Below, one piece after another: positions 1 through 8,067 of a stretch of 64,000 nt of DNA. The notes beneath the pieces are model-generated. The model did not search any database, was not told the origin of the DNA, and saw only the letters and a list, made by a program, of their open reading frames with translations. The translations under genes and the position numbers were made by a program. Within the stretch, counting starts at the first letter, position 1; each line of letters begins with the position of its first letter. Source of the stretch: Chryseobacterium sp. MYb7 (GTDB lineage Bacteria; Bacteroidota; Bacteroidia; Flavobacteriales; Weeksellaceae); contig NZ_PCOU01000005.1 of NCBI RefSeq assembly GCF_002979455.1, forward strand, positions 124,001-188,000, in the 5' to 3' direction.

Positions 1-898
1 ATAAATGAAAATATTATCTGTATACATTTGTAATACATGTGTAATTATTTTAAAATCAATGTATTAAAATATGATTACAATTGTATTTAATTACTATATC
101 AATCCGTTATAAGACTTCTGAACAGGCATCTTTGATGTAGTATTGGAGTATGATTTACCCTAAATATTGGTTTAAAAATGTAAATTCATACATTTTTAAA
201 GACTATTTTGATCCTTAAATCTCTTTAAAAGTTGAGTATACATTATTAAACCAACTAAATCCTTTTTATAGCTTTAATTATAGCTAAATCCCTTATAAAA
301 GCCATATAAAAGCACCTTTATGAATGTTACATTGGTAAATTACTGATGTAAACACCCTATTTTAAGCCCATTTTAGGTGTTATTGAAGAGAAATAGTATT
401 CTTATTAACCAACAATTTTTATCCTGGATTAAAATGCTTCGAAAAATAACTGTTTGATTAAATTTTGAAAGAAAAATAGGATTTATAAACACTTTACATA
501 TGTATACAGTATTAAATTACAGAGTTATCCACAATTTTAATGTTTAAGAAAATAACCCTCAAATTTCCAAATAATCCTTTTATACACTTAAAGTACTGTT
601 GCAAATACAATTGAGGTAAATTCTATAAATCATTGAATTTTAGTAACTTAAATATATTGCTTTAAATTATTCGCAATCCACAATTTTATCAACAGACAAA
701 TTGTCTTCTGGTAGTGTTTAATAATGTTACAAGTGTTAACTTGCTTTTAAAGCTTAAAAATTCGTGGATTTAAGACTTGTAAACAGTTTTAAAAATTGAT
801 GTCAAATGTAAATTTGTAAATTTTAGTAATATTTACAAATGTTAATTTAAGTTTTGACTAAAAATGGCTAAATTTGATTCCTGTAAACAATTCCCAAA
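1..898. other. Gene-free AT-rich region, candidate replication origin
   Basis: No plausible gene is present in about 900 bases, which is unusual here since most gaps are under 300 bases. A perfect DnaA box (TTATCCACA) lies at 525-533. Near matches are TTATACACT at 580-588, TTATCAACA at 686-694 and, inverted, CGTGGATTT around 763-771. The word ATCCACAATTTTA occurs twice, at 527-539 and 677-689. The rest is very AT-rich and could unwind easily. Genes downstream are strongly biased to the plus strand. oriC function is an inference; dnaA is not in the window. Confidence 0.45.
869..876 (+). promoter_or_regulatory. Putative -7 box of the M14 peptidase gene
   Basis: TAAATTTG fits the Bacteroidota TAnnTTTG element and lies 22 bases before the start codon. 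No TTG sits at the expected -33 distance, so support is moderate. Confidence 0.4.
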
Positions 899-2008
899 AT
901 GAATTTTGAACAGATCTATTCTCAAGCACCTGATTTCTCAAATCGCTATATTTCCCCTGAAAAATTATTTTCTTACCTACAGACCAATCTCAGCGATTAT
1001 ATTCAGGAGATCGGAACATCCTATTTAGATAAACCTATTTATCAGTTAAGCATCGGAACCGGAAATATTCAGGTATTGGCCTGGTCTCAAATGCACGGCA
1101 ATGAATCCAACGCTACTCATGCTATGCTCGACCTTTTGGTAAGCCTTGATAAAGCTCCAGAAATGAAAGAGGATCTATTCAGTAAAATAAAACTCGATTT
1201 TATATTCATGCTGAATCCGGACGGATCTGAAAGATGGACCAGACTGAATGCAGCCGATATTGATCTGAACAGAGATTTTCATAATGAAGCAAGTAAGGAG
1301 ATTAAATTTCTGAAAAAAGCGGCTGCTTCCAAGAAGTATGATTATGCATTAAACCTCCATGAGCAGAGAACGATTTTTACTACTGATGGCATTCATCCTG
1401 CTACACTTTCCTTTTTGGCACCTTCTGAAAACGTAGAACGTACTGTGACGGAAAACAGAAAAAAATGCATGGCAGTAATCGGAAGTGTTTACAACCATTT
1501 AAAGGAAATGATTCCTAATCAGATTGGAAGATATTCTGATGAATTTTATCCAACTTCTACAGGGGACAACTTCATCAAAGCCGGAATGCCAACGATTTTA
1601 TTTGAAGGTGGCCACTTTGTAGATGATTATACCAGAACAGGAACAAGAAAATATTATACGATTGCTCTTTATTATGCATTGAAGGCAATCAGTGAACTGA
1701 ATTCTGATATTACAGGTTGGGAAACTTACCTTGAAATCCCTGAAAACCAGGAAACCCATTATGATCTTATCTATAGAAATGTAAAACTGAATACAGATCA
1801 TGAATGTATTTTGGATATAGCCGTTCAGTATAGAGAAATAAAAGAGGATGGGAAGAATGAAATCTCATTTATTCCTTTTGTAATGGAAGCCGGAGACGTT
1901 AAAAAAAGAAAAGGCTGGAAGGAAATAGACTGTACCGGAAAGAAATTTATTTCTGCCACTAAATATCCAAAACTGGATTCTGTGGTGGATTTTACCATTG
2001 AAGATTAA
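899..2008 (+). CDS. M14-family zinc carboxypeptidase
   Basis: Predicted metallocarboxypeptidase of family M14, 369 residues, with no signal peptide and so probably cytoplasmic. The zinc-binding H66-x-x-E69 sits in a QMHGNES context. The family NPDG segment follows at 106-109, the NRDF substrate-binding segment at 124-127, and the third zinc ligand is H154 in NLHEQ. E236 in ILFEGGHF is the likely catalytic glutamate. All key residues are present, so an active enzyme is expected; the substrate (peptide, muropeptide or amide) cannot be read from sequence. It is a single-gene unit ending at a strong hairpin shared with the convergent DUF4920 gene. Confidence 0.88.
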   Translation: MNFEQIYSQAPDFSNRYISPEKLFSYLQTNLSDYIQEIGTSYLDKPIYQLSIGTGNIQVLAWSQMHGNESNATHAMLDLLVSLDKAPEMKEDLFSKIKLDFIFMLNPDGSERWTRLNAADIDLNRDFHNEASKEIKFLKKAAASKKYDYALNLHEQRTIFTTDGIHPATLSFLAPSENVERTVTENRKKCMAVIGSVYNHLKEMIPNQIGRYSDEFYPTSTGDNFIKAGMPTILFEGGHFVDDYTRTGTRKYYTIALYYALKAISELNSDITGWETYLEIPENQETHYDLIYRNVKLNTDHECILDIAVQYREIKEDGKNEISFIPFVMEAGDVKKRKGWKEIDCTGKKFISATKYPKLDSVVDFTIED

Positions 2009-2081
2009 ACAAGGTTGGTAATATCTATTTATCAGAAATAATTTAAAAATAAAAAGAGTTTATAAAATAGCTCTCAAAAAT

Positions 2082-2124
2082 AAAAAATTCGGCAGACCTA
2101 CAGGTCTGCCGAATTTTTTATTTT
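2082..2124. terminator. Bidirectional intrinsic terminator
   Basis: A near-perfect inverted repeat of about 18 bp per arm (core GGCAGACCT/AGGTCTGCC) with a minimal loop is flanked by A and T tracts. It lies between the convergent M14 and DUF4920 genes and can serve both. Confidence 0.9.
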
Positions 2125-2182
2125 TATATCTGACTTCTAAAATTGGAATGTTTGTCCAATCAAACTTACAAAGGTTATTATT

Positions 2183-2208
2183 CAATAGGAATGGGCTTTA
2201 GCCAAAAC
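2183..2208. repeat. Dispersed repeat A, short (internally deleted) copy
   Basis: CAATAGGAATGGGCTTTA runs straight into GCCAAAAC. Two longer copies in this window (7846-7909 and 38897-38981) keep the two end boxes 40-60 bases apart. This copy looks like a deletion between the shared GGCTTTA words. Confidence 0.7.
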
Positions 2209-2246
2209 CTAATTCGAGAATACAAATTTTATTCGATGATTAAATC

Positions 2247-2744
2247 TTAGTTAACCACTTTAATTCCGTTTGCTACAAATCTGATCTCTTCTTTTGGCTG
2301 CGTAATTGCATCAATTTCAGACTGAGGCTTTTTAGCATCTTCTGCATAATGTTTCTGCTCATTTACAGAAGTTACTTTTCTTTCTGCATTTCCTTCCAAT
2401 ACTACATTTTTACCTTTTAGGGCTGTAGGTACGAAGAAAGCATAGTCTTTCATTTTTACAAAAAATTTAGAATTATCTTCCGTTTGAATCGTAAGCCAAC
2501 ATCCTTTTTTGTCACAGACATCGGTTACTTTTCCTTTAACGGATACATTCTCAACTTTTTTTTTATCTTTTTTAAGCTGTTTATTTAATTTATCTACTGA
2601 AACCGCTTTGGATTCAGCAGAAGAAGTTACCTGATCTCCGTAAGTGTCACCTACCAAAGCTTTTCCTTCTGGTGGTCCGGATTGAGCAAATGCTAATGAA
2701 GAAGCTGTTAATGCTGCACCCAATAATATCGCTTTAAATTTCAT
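2247..2744 (-). CDS. DUF4920 domain exported protein
   Basis: Conserved flavobacterial DUF4920 protein, 165 residues, of unknown biochemical role. A signal peptide ends near AFA-QSG. The domain carries the recognisable VCDKKGCWL segment, with two cysteines separated by DKKG, followed by a small beta-rich fold typical of periplasmic or surface OB-like domains. The start is taken at 2744: the six codons upstream reach 2762, inside a TATTTTTG promoter box (minus strand, 2767-2760), so the longer form cannot be translated from that promoter. It is transcribed alone, divergent from the amino acid permease. Confidence 0.85.
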   Translation of the reverse strand: MKFKAILLGAALTASSLAFAQSGPPEGKALVGDTYGDQVTSSAESKAVSVDKLNKQLKKDKKKVENVSVKGKVTDVCDKKGCWLTIQTEDNSKFFVKMKDYAFFVPTALKGKNVVLEGNAERKVTSVNEQKHYAEDAKKPQSEIDAITQPKEEIRFVANGIKVVN

Positions 2745-2759
2745 GTTTAATATTTTTTC

Positions 2760-2767
2760 CAAAAATA
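2760..2767 (-). promoter_or_regulatory. -7 box of the DUF4920 gene
   Basis: TATTTTTG on the minus strand, 15 bases before the chosen ATG at 2744. It excludes the upstream in-frame start at 2762. Confidence 0.5.
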
Positions 2768-2838
2768 CTAATTAAAATTGAATCATAAAGGAATAAAAAA
2801 TGACAAAAAACAGGTGTTTTAATGAATTTTCAACAAAA

Positions 2839-2870
2839 TTGAAAATAAAAGACAGATTTGATTATATTTG
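2839..2870 (+). promoter_or_regulatory. Promoter of the APC permease gene
   Basis: TTG at 2839-2841 and TATATTTG at 2863-2870, 21 bases apart, match the Bacteroidota -33/-7 layout. The ATG at 2887 follows with a very short leader. Confidence 0.6.
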
Positions 2871-2886
2871 ACCCCTATACTTGACT

Positions 2887-4299
2887 ATGCAGAAAAAATT
2901 AAAACTATGGGATGCCATCATGCTCGTGATGGGATCTATGATTGGAAGCGGGATCTTTATTGTAAGTGCCGATATGATGAGGAATCTGGGATCCGGATAT
3001 TGGATGATTGTGGTGTGGGTCATCACAGGAATAATGACGGTAGCCGCAGCTATAAGCTATGGAGAGCTGTCCGCATTATTTCCAAAAGCCGGAGGACAAT
3101 ATACCTATCTGAAAGAAATTTTCGGAAAAAGAATGGGATTTCTTTATGGATGGGGATTGTTTACAGTAATACAAACAGGAACTATTGCTGCCGTAGCAAT
3201 GGCTTTTGGTAAATTTACAGCATATCTTATTCCTTCACTCAACGATGCTGCACCTATTTTCCAGAGTGGTGAATTTAAAATTACCTGGATACAGATTTTA
3301 GCGATTGCCGTTATAGTTTTGCTTACCTATATCAACACCAGAGGAGTAGAGAGCGGCAAAATCCTTCAGAATATCTTTACAGGTTCTAAAATTATTGCAT
3401 TATTAGGTTTAATTGCTGCTGGTTTTATATTGGTGGATATCTCTCACTTATCAGAAAACTTTAGCTGGGGCACAGATTCATTTAATAATCTTAAAAAAGA
3501 TCTGAGTGGTAACTTTCTTAAAGAAGGCTGGGAACCGATTGGTGGAATGACTCTTCTAGGCGGAATTGCAGCAGCGATGGTAGGTTCTGTTTTCAGTTCT
3601 GTAGCTTGGGAAAGCGTAACATTTGTTTCTGGTGAAATTGAAAACCCTAAAAAAAACGTTGTAAAATCAATGATTTACGGGACTTCTGCGGTAATGATTC
3701 TTTATATAGCGGTAAACTATGTATACTTAAATGCATTAGATAGAGATGCTATTGCCTTTGCTGCTAACGACAGAGTAGCGGTATCAGCCTCTCAGAATAT
3801 TTTTGGAAGTGCAGGAACCATCATCATTGCTTTATTGGTAATGATTTCTACTTTCGGATGTAATAACGGGTTGATTCTGGCAGGAGCAAGAGTTTTTCAG
3901 ACCATGGCAAAAGACGGAATGTTCTTCAAGTCGGCGGAGAAAAACAATAAAAATGAAGTTCCGGAAAATGCTTTATGGATGCAGGGAGTTTGGGCTTCTA
4001 TTTTGTGTCTGAGCGGGCAGTACGGGAATTTATTAGATATGATCTCTTTCGTAATCGTTTTGTTTTATATGATTACGGTTTTTGGAGTTATTTACTTAAG
4101 AATGAAACAGCCTGAGCTGGAAAGACCATATAAAACATGGCTTTATCCGGTAACCCCTGTTATTTATCTTGTAATAGGAACTTGTTTCTGTATTTTACTG
4201 TTAATCTACAAGCAGCAGTATACATGGCCTGGCTTTGTGTTGGTACTATTAGGTCTTCCGGTGTACTATTTTATCAACCGAAAAAAAGCAGATGCTTAA
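2887..4299 (+). CDS. APC-family amino acid permease
   Basis: Inner-membrane amino acid transporter of the APC superfamily, 470 residues with about 12 hydrophobic segments. The first helix holds the family substrate/Na-site signature GSMIGSGIF (residues 16-24). The GGQYTYLKEIFG loop and the VSGEIENPKKNV loop are also typical of LAT/YfnA-like members. Substrate and coupling (antiport or proton symport) cannot be decided. The start is ATG at 2887; a TTG two codons upstream is in frame but sits closer to the promoter. A hairpin terminator follows. Confidence 0.88.
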   Translation: MQKKLKLWDAIMLVMGSMIGSGIFIVSADMMRNLGSGYWMIVVWVITGIMTVAAAISYGELSALFPKAGGQYTYLKEIFGKRMGFLYGWGLFTVIQTGTIAAVAMAFGKFTAYLIPSLNDAAPIFQSGEFKITWIQILAIAVIVLLTYINTRGVESGKILQNIFTGSKIIALLGLIAAGFILVDISHLSENFSWGTDSFNNLKKDLSGNFLKEGWEPIGGMTLLGGIAAAMVGSVFSSVAWESVTFVSGEIENPKKNVVKSMIYGTSAVMILYIAVNYVYLNALDRDAIAFAANDRVAVSASQNIFGSAGTIIIALLVMISTFGCNNGLILAGARVFQTMAKDGMFFKSAEKNNKNEVPENALWMQGVWASILCLSGQYGNLLDMISFVIVLFYMITVFGVIYLRMKQPELERPYKTWLYPVTPVIYLVIGTCFCILLLIYKQQYTWPGFVLVLLGLPVYYFINRKKADA

Positions 4300-4323
4300 A
4301 ATAAAATAAAAATATAACAGATT

Positions 4324-4358
4324 AAAGGGTCTTCAATTCAGTTTGAAGACCTTTCTTT
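4324..4358 (+). terminator. Intrinsic terminator after the permease
   Basis: GGTCTTCAA pairs with TTGAAGACC across a short loop and is followed by TTTCTTTTT. Confidence 0.85.
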
Positions 4359-4461
4359 TTGAATAATATTTTAAAGTATTATAATCATTATTTAGTGAAA
4401 ATGCGTATTTTGGTATTCCGTTTTTAGATAAGCGGGAACCATGAAGTAAAAACTAAAAGTT

Positions 4462-4902
4462 ATGGATACACCAAATTATAGAATGCCTTTCGTACCGTCT
4501 ACTTTAATGACCGAAGGCGGAAGTATCGATACCTGCGATATGGGGGAAAGTATTGCCCACAATATTATGCTGCTGATCACCACCAAAAAAGGGGAGAACA
4601 GATATGATGAAAACTATGGAAACGATGTTTGGAACCTTGAATTCGATAATGGAGTAACAAGTGCCATCTGGGAAAGCGTTTTTATCAAAAGCCTAAGGAG
4701 ACAGATTCAGGAATATGAACCAAGAATCGTAAACCCGCAGATTGATGCTCACATCCAGTTTGTAGAGCACAGCTACGATACCAAAGAACACACCGAAATT
4801 AAAAAGAAGGTAAGAATTGCCATCAATGCAAAAATGGAAGAAACAGGAGAACGTTTCAGTTTTTCAACAGAACTGTTTCTAAGCCCAATGTCTATTGATT
4901 AA
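4462..4902 (+). CDS. tssE: T6SS baseplate protein TssE (gp25-like)
   Basis: 146-residue GpW/gp25-type protein, the sheath-initiator wedge component of contractile injection systems. Its middle, with KKGENRYDENYGNDVWNLEF, fits gp25-like lysozyme-fold baseplate proteins in which acidic and arginine residues near this position are conserved. It is followed after 24 bases by tssF, the usual partner, so the two are almost certainly co-transcribed. No tssB, tssC, hcp, vgrG, tssK or clpV gene lies in the window, so this pair is separated from the rest of the Bacteroidota (subtype iii) T6SS. Family assignment is good; that the system is complete and active is inference. Confidence 0.75.
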   Translation: MDTPNYRMPFVPSTLMTEGGSIDTCDMGESIAHNIMLLITTKKGENRYDENYGNDVWNLEFDNGVTSAIWESVFIKSLRRQIQEYEPRIVNPQIDAHIQFVEHSYDTKEHTEIKKKVRIAINAKMEETGERFSFSTELFLSPMSID

Positions 4903-4926
4903 TATTTTTAACAGCGAAAGAAAATT

Positions 4927-6810
4927 ATGAATTTAGATCAGAATATATATTCCAAAGAATCTGTAAAAGCAAGAATGCTGCAGAATGCCACTAAGGTATG
5001 GGGACTCAGAAGCCCTCAGTCTTTAGATCCGTTTGTAAAACTATTGATAGATGCATTTAGTACAGAAGTTTTTAAAGCGAATAATGAAATACAAACGGTA
5101 AATGCCCGTATATTGGAAAAACTGGCAAAACTACTTACACCGTCTATTTATACACATCCTATCCCGGCTCATTCTGTGGCTTTTACACAGCCTTATGATT
5201 CATCCGAAATTTTATTGGAACATACGGAATTTTTCTTCCGCAAACAGATGACTTCCACGGTAAAATCAGAATCAGATAAGCAAATTAATATTCCTTTTAC
5301 TCCGGTAGGCAATGTAAGAATCAATAAAGTTCACACCTCCATTATGTTTGTAGGAAATACCTGTTATAGTATAGATGACAGGTTCAATAAAATTCCTATT
5401 GCAAGATTTCAGGGAAGACCGGAAGATTACAGAAAAATTACGATAGGAGTTGATGTCAGTAAATATGTAAGTGAAAACTTTCCAAAATATCTGAGCGTAT
5501 TCTGCTCCAATCCTGCTTTTGAACACCTTGATTTTGTGTATAAATTATTACCGTATATCAACGTGACAAGCAATGGTAATCCGCTTTTTGTAAGAGAGGG
5601 ATTAAGTTACCTTACAGAAAATCAAAATGATGGCTACGAGCAGATGTTCAAAGAACAGTCTATCAGAAATAAAGTGATTGAGGATATTAAAAGTATCTAC
5701 CGTCATAAATTTATTGAAGTTACAGGAATTTCTCAAAGTCTGTTTTCAGAACCGGGACAGCTTCCACAGAATCTTGATTTCCTTACAGAGAAAGAAGAAA
5801 TTACCAAATTCCTGGATAATAAACGTTACCTGTGGCTTACTTTTGAATTTCCACCACAATTTTCGGCAGAAATCCTTGATAATTTTTCCTTTGTTCTGAA
5901 TGCCTTTCCGGTATACAACAGAGGCTGGAAAAAAACAGAATACAGTCTTGATATCATGGGAAATAATATCCCCTTGGTAACAGATGAAGGGGAACACTTC
6001 CTTTATGTAGACGAAGTTCAGGACGGTGATGGAAGAAAGTACACCGAAATCCCTTTCACTCCGGCTGATGATCTTAAAAAAGGCTTATATACGGTAAGAA
6101 AAGGAGGAATGGAGCGCTTCACCAGCAGAAATGCTGTTGATATGATTGCCAATGTTCTGGAACTGACAAGGGACGAAATTGCAGCATTTTCCCTTTTGAA
6201 CAGGGATAATGTAAAAGGAGTTCTCAGCGAAATGTCTGATAAAATGAAATCCATGGTACAAAAAGTAAACAATGCCAAAAGGAGTATCAGACAAGAGCTG
6301 AACTACGTGATCATGGAGCCTGTTGAAAAAACAGATCATACCTATGCTGCTTTCTGGGTAACTCATTGTACGCTTGCCAATCATATGCGTCCCGGAACTG
6401 AACTTTCCAATCAATTGAAATCACAAACCGTTGTACTGCTTACAGAAACATTGGGTGGAGCTGAGGAACAGAAAGGAACAGATAGTATTCAGGCTTATAA
6501 ATATGCACTCACGACCAGAGATAAAATCATTTCCTTGGAAGACGTTAAAAATTATTGCCGAATGATCCTGAAAGATGAGGTAAGAGAAGTAAGGGTAAGA
6601 AGAGGAACAATGATCAGCAATAAGCCTAAAGAAGGTTTTGTAAGAACAGTTGAGGTAGAAATTATCCCTCAGAATTATTCTTTCTACGGAAGGGCGTATT
6701 GGGAAAATATGGCGAATATTATCAGAAATCAGATTATCGCCAAAGCTATTGACGGAATTGAATATATTGTAAGAATTAACAATGAAGATGTTGATTTTCA
6801 GGATATATAA
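4927..6810 (+). CDS. tssF: T6SS baseplate subunit TssF
   Basis: 627-residue TssF (VasA-like) wedge protein. The N-terminus shows the family layout: KESVKARMLQNATKVWG, then an early DPFVKLLIDAFSTEV helix, and LEKLAKLLTP near residue 65, followed by the PIPAHSVAFTQP strand. In the assembled machine TssF with TssE and TssG forms the baseplate wedge on which the contractile sheath grows. The length fits Bacteroidota TssF. It is directly downstream of tssE and ends the unit at a hairpin terminator. TssG, usually next, is missing here: the following gene is a beta-lactamase. Confidence 0.8.
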   Translation: MNLDQNIYSKESVKARMLQNATKVWGLRSPQSLDPFVKLLIDAFSTEVFKANNEIQTVNARILEKLAKLLTPSIYTHPIPAHSVAFTQPYDSSEILLEHTEFFFRKQMTSTVKSESDKQINIPFTPVGNVRINKVHTSIMFVGNTCYSIDDRFNKIPIARFQGRPEDYRKITIGVDVSKYVSENFPKYLSVFCSNPAFEHLDFVYKLLPYINVTSNGNPLFVREGLSYLTENQNDGYEQMFKEQSIRNKVIEDIKSIYRHKFIEVTGISQSLFSEPGQLPQNLDFLTEKEEITKFLDNKRYLWLTFEFPPQFSAEILDNFSFVLNAFPVYNRGWKKTEYSLDIMGNNIPLVTDEGEHFLYVDEVQDGDGRKYTEIPFTPADDLKKGLYTVRKGGMERFTSRNAVDMIANVLELTRDEIAAFSLLNRDNVKGVLSEMSDKMKSMVQKVNNAKRSIRQELNYVIMEPVEKTDHTYAAFWVTHCTLANHMRPGTELSNQLKSQTVVLLTETLGGAEEQKGTDSIQAYKYALTTRDKIISLEDVKNYCRMILKDEVREVRVRRGTMISNKPKEGFVRTVEVEIIPQNYSFYGRAYWENMANIIRNQIIAKAIDGIEYIVRINNEDVDFQDI

Positions 6811-6842
6811 ATCATTTTAAAAATAAAATCAATTTAAAATAT

Positions 6843-6872
6843 AAAATGCCGTACCCACTACGGCATTTTTAA
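6843..6872 (+). terminator. Intrinsic terminator after tssF
   Basis: TGCCGTA and TACGGCA form a stem with loop CCCAC, flanked by A and T runs. It separates the T6SS pair from the beta-lactamase gene. Confidence 0.85.
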
Positions 6873-6896
6873 TGTAATAATCAGAATCACAATTCA

Positions 6897-7784
6897 ATGA
6901 AAAAAATATCTTTTTTGCTGCTGCTTCTCCTTTTCGGAGCCCATTTGAAAAGCCAGACTATTAAAGAGCTGAGAAATAAGATCAATCAGATTATCTCTAC
7001 AAAAAATGCAACTGTTGGAATATCTTTAAAAGGAATAGAAGATAAAGATACGCTCAGCATCAACGGAAATAAAGAAACCCCGATGTTGAGTGTTTTCAAA
7101 TTTCATATTGCCTTAGCTGTTTTGAATCAGGTAGATAAAGGAAAATTAAAACTTAATCAAAAATTCTTTATTAAAAAAGAAGACCTTTTGCCTGATACCT
7201 GGAGCCCAATCAGAGAAGAATATCCTCAGGGAAATATGTATCTTACATTAGATCAATTGATAAGATATACGGTTTCCCATAGTGATAACAATGGCTGCGA
7301 TATTTTGCTGAATATCATTGGCGGAACAGAGACCGTGCAGAAATTCATTAATCTACAGGGAATTAAAGATTTTACAATAAAAGTAAACGAGAAGGAAATG
7401 GCATCCTTCGAAAAATGCTACCTAAATACCACAACGCCCTTGGCAACCACGGAACTTTTAGAAAAATTCTATAAAGGAAAAGTGCTGAAAAAAGAATCTA
7501 CAAAATATCTGTATCAGGTAATGGTAGAAACCTCACGAGGACTTACCTGGATGAAGGCAGGGTTACCCACAGGTACAGAACTGGCTCACCGTACAGGAAT
7601 TTCCGGAAGAAACGAAAATAATCTACGTGCAGCAATGAATGATGTGGGAACTATAAAACTTCCTAATGGAAAACACATCGTTTTATCCATTTATCTGAAA
7701 AATATCAATGAAGAAATGACAGATACGGAAAAAATCATTGCAGATGTCACCCGCGCTGTCTGGGATTACTACACGCGCAAATAA
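6897..7784 (+). CDS. bla: Class A beta-lactamase (subclass A2, CIA/CGA/PER-like)
   Basis: 295-residue periplasmic serine beta-lactamase that hydrolyses beta-lactams through an acyl-enzyme. A signal peptide covers about residues 1-20. Catalytic motifs: S65-V-F-K68 (Ambler S70xxK73), S129-D130-N131 (SDN), E165 in an NEKEM omega-loop of the PER/CIA type (Ambler E166), and R232-T-G where most class A enzymes have K-T-G. It resembles the intrinsic chromosomal enzymes of Chryseobacterium. No LysR-type regulator is adjacent, so expression is probably constitutive, and the start lies only about 25 bases after the upstream terminator. The exact spectrum cannot be inferred. Confidence 0.88.
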   Translation: MKKISFLLLLLLFGAHLKSQTIKELRNKINQIISTKNATVGISLKGIEDKDTLSINGNKETPMLSVFKFHIALAVLNQVDKGKLKLNQKFFIKKEDLLPDTWSPIREEYPQGNMYLTLDQLIRYTVSHSDNNGCDILLNIIGGTETVQKFINLQGIKDFTIKVNEKEMASFEKCYLNTTTPLATTELLEKFYKGKVLKKESTKYLYQVMVETSRGLTWMKAGLPTGTELAHRTGISGRNENNLRAAMNDVGTIKLPNGKHIVLSIYLKNINEEMTDTEKIIADVTRAVWDYYTRK

Positions 7785-7792
7785 GTTTGTAA

Positions 7793-7830
7793 TATGAATT
7801 ATGAATTATGAATTATGAATTATGAATTAT
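7793..7830. repeat. Heptanucleotide tandem array (TATGAAT, about 5 units)
   Basis: Five consecutive TATGAAT units plus a partial sixth lie just after the beta-lactamase stop codon. Similar 7-bp arrays occur at 13501-13570 and 37647-37671. Confidence 0.9.
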
Positions 7831-7845
7831 TCTTTTTCTAAACAT

Positions 7846-7909
7846 CAATAGGAATGGGCTTTAATCCATTTTTAATTTTAAAAACAAACCTGCTGGCTTT
7901 AGCCAAAAC
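7846..7909. repeat. Dispersed repeat A, full copy
   Basis: Begins CAATAGGAATGGGCTTTAATCC and ends GGCTTTAGCCAAAAC. It shares both end boxes with 38897-38981; the short copy is at 2183-2208. Confidence 0.7.
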
Positions 7910-8024
7910 ATAATTACCTGAAATCAAAACTCAATAATATCTTATTCAATCCATTAACAAAACCTAAGAATTTTTTATGAAACTTTTATCCCTTTTAAAT
8001 TCAAAAAAATTCCATAAAATTCCG

Positions 8025-8032
8025 TATTTTTG
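8025..8032 (+). promoter_or_regulatory. -7 box of uvrA
   Basis: TATTTTTG lies 35 bases before the uvrA ATG. No clear -33 TTG and no LexA-type site were recognised. Confidence 0.45.
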
Positions 8033-8067
8033 CACGTCGTGATTTTCAGGCAAAGTCACTCCAAATT

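Noticed and set aside
2868..3212. Plus-frame open stretch overlapping the APC permease
   Set aside because: Shadow of the permease in another frame; the permease frame has membrane helices and family motifs throughout.
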